A stretch of 64,000 nt of DNA from Thamnaconus septentrionalis. Lineage: Eukaryota > Chordata > Actinopteri > Tetraodontiformes > Monacanthidae. Made by a program: the position numbers and the translations under genes. This document shows positions 57,166 through 64,000 of this stretch, piece by piece. Where the stretch lies: positions 6,952,273-7,016,272 of the forward strand of contig CM020510.1 in assembly GCA_009823395.1 (NCBI GenBank). The letters run 5' to 3'. The first letter of the stretch is position 1. Each line of letters starts with the position of its first letter. The notes under the pieces are model-generated. The model worked only from the letters and a program-made list of their open reading frames with translations, did not search any database and was not told where the DNA came from.

Positions 57166-57884
57166 CGGTTCTAATCTGTTGGGGAAAAAAAGAGCAATTA
57201 TTTTGGTAACACACTTACTAATGATACAAAGTAGACGCACAACAACCTCTTCCCAACCCTGAGCCAGGGACATTGCCGCCCTATATTTTGTTTTGTACCG
57301 TTTGCACTTGAGTTGTTGTTGTTTCCAGCGTCAGCAATTGAGCCTAAAACTTTGTCAGACAAAAAGGCAAATGAATTGTCCAAATCCTGTTTTCAGATAT
57401 GTGTGAAAGTCTAAAATAAAAAGATGTTTCTCAACACCACATTTATGAAGTTTAACAACACAGAGAGAGTCTTATAAAGTGAAGGTGCCTCAACCAAGGC
57501 CTTCCCACAAACAATCGGTGCCTAATTTCTTTTTAAACTGGGAAAAGGTTGTTATCAAATATCTTTCTTTGTTCCAGGAAAATGCAAAAAATGTTTAATT
57601 TTCTGCCCATTGTGCAAAGGAAAATCCTCCCCCTTTGAAAATATGCATTATTTGTTTTATGCAATGCCGCTGAATACCTGCGGCGTAATCAGTTTGGTCC
57701 AGCAGCAAATGAAACCCAAGTGTAAACACGCGAGTGTAAACACCTTTGTTTACTTTGCTCGGCGAGGGAACCAAGCGGGATGCTAATGCTGGCGATGACG
57801 GAGATAATGGGGGAGGGGGGGAGTTCGCTCTTGTTTTGCTCAAACATCTCGATTCTGAAGTAATCTTGGGCGGCAAAGCTGCGG
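57166..57884. other. noncoding, nothing specific
   Basis: AT-moderate sequence, G-run at 57809-57821. No gene recognised. Confidence 0.45.
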
Positions 57885-58290
57885 TGATAGTGTGAATTTT
57901 CCATTTATGGAGGATGAATTGACCACTTACTGGTGATACTCTGATTAGCCGCGATAGCGTGTTTGTTTTTCCCAGCGGCTGCTTCTCTTCAGCTAGTGGC
58001 TGTTATCGCTGATTAGCATGCCGCCTGTTTGTTTTTCGGCTTATTGTTCACCTCTTTCATTTAGATATTCTAACAAGGATAACAGCCTCCTATTATGGGG
58101 GCTCACACTTATGAACAAACACTCTGGAAAGGCTCACGCGCACGCAAATCGCACACGCATGCACACACAAGCAGGCGTCGCCAAAACTCCCTTATCTCTT
58201 TTCATCATTTCTCATTCAATCCAGAAAATAGCGAGCCTTGTCTGGGACTAATTAATTATCAACTCGGCTAAATACAACGTGATTAACGTG
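57885..58290. promoter_or_regulatory. candidate conserved noncoding element, strong
   Basis: Repeat-poor block with two copies of CTGATTAGC (57941-57949 and 58009-58017), each close to a GATAGC/TATCGC motif, plus ACTAATTAATTATC (58248-58261) and two GTGATTAACGTGATTAACAT half-units at 58279-58298. CCATTTATGG (57901-57910) fits a CArG box, though CArG boxes are expected by chance in 64 kb. The duplicated site arrangement suggests a homeodomain-responsive enhancer. Confidence 0.4.
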
Positions 58291-59099
58291 ATTAACATAT
58301 CTCACTCAACATGTGCTGTGTGCGCACGCACGGATGGGCGCGACACACCCGCAGAGTTGCCGAGTGGAGTCGGGTTTCCGTTTCTTTAAAAACTTTATCA
58401 TCTCATTTTGTCATTCGAACTTGTTGCCGCTAATCGCTCTTTGATGACAGTTTTCAAAAACACACTGAAAACACTTGACGTGGCAGGAAATAAATACAGG
58501 GGGAGGGAACACACGCGCCAGTGCTGAGGAACGATTCTGCAGCTAGTTTATCGGAAAAGCGTTTCACATTTGCTGCAGGCTTCATTTGCTCCAATATAAT
58601 TAGTCACATGACATCCCGTTTGATGTCACTTGATTTACCTTAAACCTCAGATCTAAAAAAAAAAAAACAGGTATAAATATAGAAGGCGTGACACGTCACA
58701 TGATTATGGGCAAATGTATTTGTTTGTTGCGTGTAATTCATCCCTTGGCAAAAAAAATCTTTTGCAACACTTGAGCTGGTGCTAATTTTACAGCACAAAG
58801 TTTTTGATGCAATAAAAGTGCTTTTATTTACATTTAAGTTGTGATGTTGATGCTTACTTTGATTCTTTTTTCTCTCGCATTGTTTAACTTTGCCTTGCAC
58901 AGTTTTACGCTTATATAATATCATTGTTATAGGAAACACTTACTCTAACCTGTACCATCATAGTTCAGTGCCACAACTTGTCCCATATCCAACCAAACAC
59001 CAAAACCAAAATCTAACATGACCACTGGAACCATCAAAAAGCTCTTGAAAGGAAAATGTCCACACAAACCCACAAACGCCCTCAATGACTGAAAACTGG
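58291..59099. other. noncoding, nothing recognised
   Basis: A tract at 58656-58667; otherwise unremarkable AT-moderate sequence. Confidence 0.45.
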
Positions 59100-59125
59100 T
59101 ACACACACACACACACACACACACA
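59100..59125. repeat. (AC)12 microsatellite
   Basis: Perfect dinucleotide repeat. Confidence 0.9.
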
Positions 59126-59729
59126 ACAGTAGAGATGTTCACAGTGTAAACAGTACATGTGGTTCTGCAGGTGAGAAAATGTTCTTCTCCATTTCTTCCT
59201 TCTTTTCTCAAGGAGAGGAGAGGCCTGTTACCTGGCAACTTTAGATGTTTCCTTTACAGTGAGCACGGGCACAACACGACAACGACTAAGAAACTCAGCT
59301 TAAGGTTCAATAAATAAATGAAAACAAATAATGTCTTCTGCATCACACATCGGTGCATTTTCTCAGGTTGTGTTTGTGAAATTGTGGTGATTTGACTTGC
59401 TTACCTTTTTGGAGTGTGTCCATAGCGTGCGCCCATCAACATTGTGTTGGCAAGTTTGAGACAGAATTAGATGTACTTGGAATTGTTTACAGCTTGTTTG
59501 CATTTTGGCCGATGCAGCCACACCATCTGAAAGACACAACAAGTTTTTAGATTAATATTTAATGATACTTCTGGAGAATTTAAGGGCGTCCGAAAACATT
59601 TTTTCCACTACCTTGCTCTGATTAAATAAATAAATAACACTGGTCTACTTTAAACGTGACAGACAGATCATTCCATTCAAAAACTTTGCAGCTTGATTTA
59701 TTTCAGCTCAAGGTCACGCTCTGGACTCG
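59126..59729. other. noncoding, nothing recognised
   Basis: No repeat or coding signal beyond a short AAAT tandem near 59622-59637. Confidence 0.45.
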
Positions 59730-59960
59730 CTGCTCCACACCTTAAATAATCGCGATGTACAACTCCCACGTGGCAGCACGCTCACAAGCATTTTTTTAAT
59801 TGCTAATGGACCTTCAGGAGTCTTTAAACGGCAGCGCTGCGCTCATGTTTATTGAACCCTTTAGCTTTTAATACATATCGTCAGCGCTAACGCCGAGCCG
59901 AGACACAGCGTTGTCTGAGCGGAGGAGTTTGTCGAGGCTGGCCGCACCTTTCTGTGGAGG
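59730..59960. promoter_or_regulatory. candidate conserved noncoding element
   Basis: CTTAAATAATCGCGATGTAC, TTTTTTAATTGCTAATGGAC and CTTTTAATACATATCGTCAG occur in repeat-poor DNA. Confidence 0.35.
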
Positions 59961-61502
59961 AATGTGCAACAGATTGGTTGAAAAGAGAAAGTTTTGAACT
60001 GTGAGCGAACTGATGGTGCAGGTAGTAAACAGGCCCGTATCTTCTCAAGTTGTTTCATTAGGAATCATCAGCAAATGTCAAAGCAGTGAGATCTAGATGT
60101 AAAAATGATTTTGGATAATTAAATGACAATAAAATGAGGCAATTATTTAAAATGATTTATTTTTGTTTCATTTCTTTTTTGTTTATTCAGGTAGTTAGAT
60201 ATTTGCTGTTTAAAAGTCTTTGGTCTTGAACCAGCACCTTAAGTTTCAGCTAAGAATACAAGAAACAAAGTTTTTGAAAGGCTGAAATGAAACAGCAGTG
60301 AGCTAGTCTCACGTTGCTGACAAGGTAGCTCTACATCGCCGCCCTGTTGTCTCTACACTTTTTTTATTTTCCTTTGTAATGGTCACGAAGCATGTTTTTT
60401 TTTTTTTTGTCCTTTGTACTTTTTTAATCCGATGTGTTGCCTGGAAAATAAAATGAAAAGAAAAATAAGAAAGAAAAAACTGTTTTCATCACCGCTGCAC
60501 ACTGACATTTACAGAATAGTAACGCCTTCAGATTTATGACTGACCTCAGCTGTTTTGCTGCTTTTTTGGGCTTTGGTACCATCTGTAATGGAAGCCTCTG
60601 GAGTAAAGCAAAAACTGAAGTAATATATTTTTTTTTTCTGAAATATATAACAATAGGTAATAACCCGGCTAAATATGGACTCAATTTAAGCTGTCGTTGC
60701 AGTGAAAATGGCAGCTGACAAGATTTAACCACCAGTTTCGCCCTCAGTCAGTTAAACAAGGTATTTTCTAACATGCAATCAAGTCAGCTGACATGATGAT
60801 GGTGATAACTTGCACATGCTGGGCATGACTGCTGTGTAGATATAGATTGAGCACTGCGGCAGAACTGGAAGGTGTTTGGTGTTTTACCTGTAGGCGGCTA
60901 CGTTCCCAAAGACACACCGCTGACCTTGAACAAGCAGCAGGATCGCTCAGTTGTCATGTTCAAAGTCTTTCTCCTCCGTCTTGTCGAGCTCCTTCTGACA
61001 TTGTTTTTGATTCAGTCCAAAATTTCAGTTCTAACCAACCAATCGTGTTCCTTAGTGAATAGCGAGGTGGTAGGCGGGAGAGCGAGGAAAGCCTGCGAGC
61101 AAGAGGTCGGAGCCAAAATCTGACTGAGGGGACCGCCAAACCCGGGAGTGGTATCAGTGCCCTTTATGACATCATCATAACGGGTCGACTTCTTGTTTCC
61201 TAAAAAATAGAGCAAGAAAAAGAAGCTGAGGTCTTTTTTCTTATTTTATTTCTTAATTTCTTTTCTGTACAGTGTTTTTTTATCCAGCACCTTGGGCTGC
61301 AGATATCAGCAGGAGAGCAGTTTTACTTAAAAACAACTTTATCATACACACATGGACCCCTTGGCTCAGTTAAAAAAAAACAAAATATCAAGACAAAAAA
61401 AACTAATCCTAATCTTTGTAGAAAGTGGCTGAAGAATTTCAACATCTTGTGCTCAGTGTCTGCAGATCTTTTTCATCTCATACCTCGGAAATCTATTGGC
61501 TG
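59961..61502. other. noncoding interval
   Basis: T tract at 60394-60407; several A-rich stretches. Overlapping plus frames at 60847-61123 are unrecognised and lack convincing splice sites. No gene supported. Confidence 0.45.
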
Positions 61503-61529
61503 AGCCTCTGGCTCACCCAGCCAGAGGCT
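61503..61529. other. perfect 11-bp hairpin, 5-nt loop
   Basis: AGCCTCTGGCT (61503-61513), loop CACCC, AGCCAGAGGCT (61519-61529). Confidence 0.85.
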
Positions 61530-61549
61530 GCCCGACCTTCCTGATTCCT

Positions 61550-61930
61550 GCCGTCCAAGCACAACGGTCGTGACTCAGCGCTTAACCCTCCTGCCACCGT
61601 CGCCGCCGTCGGCCCTTTTTGAAGACGGCAGCCCGCTAAGCTCACGTCATCGCTCCTGACAATAAGTGCTAAAGCAGCCGCTCTTTAAAATAACCTACAC
61701 TGTGGCTGCGCCTTTGTCAACCCGGCCCCTGAGGCGCAGTGTTAGCTCTTTAATATGCAGGCTGGTGGCATTAAGGGGGGTATTGGCTGCTGGCGCCATT
61801 ATTAATATAGAGCATAAGGCCGGTGATGCAGAGTGCTTAAGCTGCGGCGATGCCCAGGGAAATCCCCGCTGCTGACCTTTCACTGACGGGATGAAACCTG
61901 ACAAACACGCACACTCATGGTAATGAGGGC
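61550..61930. promoter_or_regulatory. candidate conserved noncoding element, strong
   Basis: About 380 nt of complex sequence free of simple repeats, with CTTTAATATGCAGGCTGG, GCGCCATTATTAATATAGAG, GACAATAAGTGCTAAAG and ATGGTAATGAGGGC. It ends where purine-biased DNA begins. Enhancer-like by texture only. Two opposite-strand frames of 69 codons cover part of it without recognisable features. Confidence 0.4.
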
Positions 61931-61969
61931 TAGGGGGGATAGAGAGGAGAATGGTGATGGCGGAGGGGA

Positions 61970-63125
61970 GACAGTGATATTGGAATTAGGGGAATTAAAG
62001 AGAAGACATCTGTGGAGTTTTTTTTTCTATTTTTTCTTCTTTTTTTGGGGGTAGCTATGGGAAGAGGAGACAGAAAGCAAAGGATGAGAGGAGCTGATGT
62101 GAACTGAAGGGAGCCCAGACGGCGGCGACGTTTCCGAAATTAAGAAATGATGTCGGCGCGCGTGGGACCTAAGGATGGGAAAAAAGCAAGAGGATGAAAT
62201 AATAAGGCGAGCAGCCTGCGAGACGAGCACGAGAGGCGACGGCGGGTGGAAAAGAGGTGGAGAGAGGAGCGGAGGGAGAAGGCGATATTTGCCATGCAAC
62301 AGGTGAAGAAGTTCACCCAAAGATGACGGGCGATCTGCCAGAGAGGAGGAGAGGGTGGAGAGGGAGGAGAGACAGAGGACGGACGGCGGAGGAGAGGAGG
62401 AGAGGATAAGACACAAACAAGCCGAGCATTCAGCAATTCCCCGGCAGCGTTGCTGGCGAGGCTGTAATTTAACGCTCTGTCAGGTCCCAATCAGAGGCAC
62501 TGCATGTGTGTGTGTGTGTGTGCGTGTGTGTTTAGAGTTCAGCTCTGCGCTCCCGTGCACCAGGCTCCGGGCCACACCACACCCGGCTAAGACCGAGACG
62601 TGGGGTGGGGCAGGACGGTTTAGGAGGCCTCGGTCGCTTCGGGACGGAGGGCCGAGTCTGAGCAGGAAGGCGTCGGGGAATTGAAAAGGTCGAAGAGGTG
62701 GAGTGTTGGGAGAGGTGTGAGGAGAGGCAGGAGGGCGAAACTGGGAAAAGGGGCCCGAGAGGATTTTAGCAGAGGTGCAGCAGAGAGATGCGGTCGAGCG
62801 GGAGAGGAGGAGCACCGGGAGGGTGATGGAAGGAAGGGAGAGGCTCCTCGGAAGATCAAAGGAGAACTAAGAGAGAGGAGACGGAGGGAAAGTATGAGGG
62901 GAGGGGTCAAGAAGAAGACAGGTTGAGAAGGAAGGATGGAGGGAATGAGGGCCGATGGAATTAGTGCAGGGGAGGGGGAAGAGGAGAGGGGCACCCCCCC
63001 CCAAAAAAAAAAGAAATCGAGGTTCCTCATTCAGAGTGGGATAATCGTGAAGAAAGGGCAGCGATGAAGGGAGTTCAGAGGAGGAGTCAGAACCTAGAGG
63101 AGGGAAGAGAGGAGAGAGAGAAACA
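61970..63125 (+). repeat. about 1.1 kb purine-biased (GGA/GAGAGG-rich) region
   Basis: Long plus-strand purine bias with GAGGAGAGG, GGAGGAGAG and AGGAAGG units. Interruptions are a T tract (62018-62047), a GT repeat and a CG-rich stretch around 62540-62660. Minus-strand frames of 111-136 codons (Ser/Pro/Leu-rich) and plus frames (Arg/Glu/Gly-rich) are compositional artefacts. Confidence 0.65.
62506..62532. repeat. GT microsatellite
   Basis: GTGTGT run with one GCGT interruption. Confidence 0.9.
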
Positions 63126-63224
63126 GGCAAGCAGGGTGCCAACCTGCTACATCCTCAGGATGTGATTGTGATCTGAGTCAAAAACAACGCAATCAAAGAA
63201 AGACAGCAGCAGAAAGGGAGAAGA

Positions 63225-63550
63225 ATCTTTTGTTAATCCCACATTTGGGAAATTTACATAATTACACCAACAATACAGTGCAAAAGATGGAAAATTAGAT
63301 TGACAAAAAGTGACAATAAAGAAATAAAATAAAAATATATTACAGACTAAGAAAGGAAAAAAACAAGATATTCACATTGTGTTGACAGTGGGATTATTTT
63401 AAAAGTTATGTACATAATATTGACAGATAAATAATTGTTTTATTGCACCTTTATAAGTGTTTTAGAAGAGGATTTTTTACTGAGTGCAGTTTTCCAGCCT
63501 GATGGCTGCAGGCAGGGATGACCTGCGGTAGCGCTCCTTCTTCTCCTTCT
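63225..63550 (-). mobile_element. LINE 3' end (Rex1/CR1/L2-like), truncated
   Basis: Minus-strand frame ending at TAA (63477-63479) reads EKKERYRRSSLPAAIRLENC then TQ-stop. This is the C-terminal signature of CR1/L2/Rex1-clade reverse transcriptases (ERYRRSFLPAAIRL.N type). The following 3' UTR contains TTGCACTGTATTGTTGG and AATTTCCCAAATGTGGGATT then AACAAAAGATT, matching the familiar fish tail ending GTGGGATTAATAAAGGATT. Endonuclease and polymerase domains are absent, so the copy is dead. Confidence 0.8.
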
Positions 63551-63589
63551 CCTCCTTCTTCTCCAGCTCTTTTCTTTTAATCCCCTTGA

Positions 63590-63680
63590 AAAGGCTATTG
63601 CTTCAATTAGGTGGCCTTAATAATTAGCCACATGACAACAACTGTGATTGATTTGCGGCCACCAAGTCAGGAGTGCGGAA
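63590..63680. promoter_or_regulatory. candidate conserved noncoding element
   Basis: CTTCAATTAGGTGGCC, CTTAATAATTAGCCAC and GATTGATTTGCGGCC in repeat-free DNA; dense homeodomain-type cores. It lies directly beyond the LINE relic. Confidence 0.35.
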
Positions 63681-64000
63681 AAAGATAAACATCATCACCG
63701 CGATACATTGCACTCAGTCACAGGTGCTGGATCGTAACAAATGTGCCCTTCAAAAGAGCAAAGTGCAGCGAGGAGAGAAAAGAGCTTCACAATATGGAGC
63801 TGTTGTTGGTTTTTTTTTGTGTTTTTTGTGTTTTTTTTGCTTTTGCTTTTCTTATTGCTGCTGAAGCCACGCAAGCCGTAGGCTGTTTGCTGGGCTCCGA
63901 ACACCGATTTCCTCACCGCATTTAGCCGAGGACATAAAGCTGCCAAGCGCACGTATAAATTGCCGGGAAAATGTCACATAAAGTGAAATTATGCATAAGC
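63681..64000. other. noncoding with T tracts
   Basis: T-rich runs at 63811-63851. The final 80 nt (CATAAAGCTGCC, AAATTATGCATAAGC) look enhancer-like but are cut by the window edge. Confidence 0.4.

Noticed and set aside
57901..57910. CArG box CCATTTATGG (also at 27054-27063)
   Set aside because: About four matches to this degenerate motif are expected by chance in 64 kb.
62027..63030. Minus-strand frames of 111-136 codons
   Set aside because: They are the complement of the purine-biased region; Ser/Pro/Leu low complexity.
1..64000. tRNA, rRNA, known microRNA, CRISPR or bacterial-type operon
   Set aside because: No tRNA box pair, rRNA segment, known microRNA seed or direct-repeat/spacer array was recognised by eye. 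A covariance-model search would be needed to be certain.

Overview
The window looks like nuclear DNA of a vertebrate, most likely a teleost fish. The evidence is indirect: very dense CA/GT, GA, TC, AT and tri/tetranucleotide microsatellites, moderate GC with scattered CpG-rich patches, and relics of CR1/L2/Rex1-type LINEs whose 3' ends resemble those I know from fish genomes. No operon structure, prokaryotic gene, tRNA, rRNA or CRISPR array was recognised.

No protein-coding gene can be assigned with confidence. The longest open frame is 226 codons and is a T-rich, Phe/Ser-rich artefact. The other long frames run through microsatellites or polypurine/polypyrimidine tracts. The window is best read as intergenic or deep intronic DNA. 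Several blocks (about 430-780, 7190-7280, 10930-11560, 12120-12680, 14815-15065, 20925-21350, 28630-28870, 29105-29275, 33500-33750, 37870-37985, 57885-58290, 59730-59960, 61550-61930, 63590-63680) are free of simple repeats apart from short embedded tracts. They are rich in TAAT/ATTA-type motifs and look like the conserved noncoding elements that surround developmental transcription-factor genes. Conservation itself cannot be tested here.

Layout: 1-7 kb holds one well-formed candidate 66-nt exon (1129-1194), an interspersed-repeat relic and two CpG-rich patches. 7-21 kb is a series of enhancer-like blocks separated by microsatellites, with two LINE tails. 21-36 kb has a CpG-rich patch with a TATA/MEF2-like element (about 22 kb), more enhancer-like blocks and a perfect 14-bp hairpin. 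36-46 kb has pyrimidine tracts, a pre-miRNA-like hairpin, the largest CpG-rich patch (42480-43690) and a canonical RE1/NRSE silencer (45718-45738). 46-57 kb is microsatellite-rich and carries two copies of a dispersed repeat. 57-64 kb has a near-perfect 44-bp palindrome, strong enhancer-like blocks, a kilobase of purine-biased DNA and a LINE 3' end.

The best-supported regulatory signal is the RE1/NRSE. It suggests that a REST-controlled, probably neuronal, gene lies in or near the window. The nonamer CTGATTAGC (either strand) occurs six times where about 0.5 is expected by chance. No novel multi-gene system was found.
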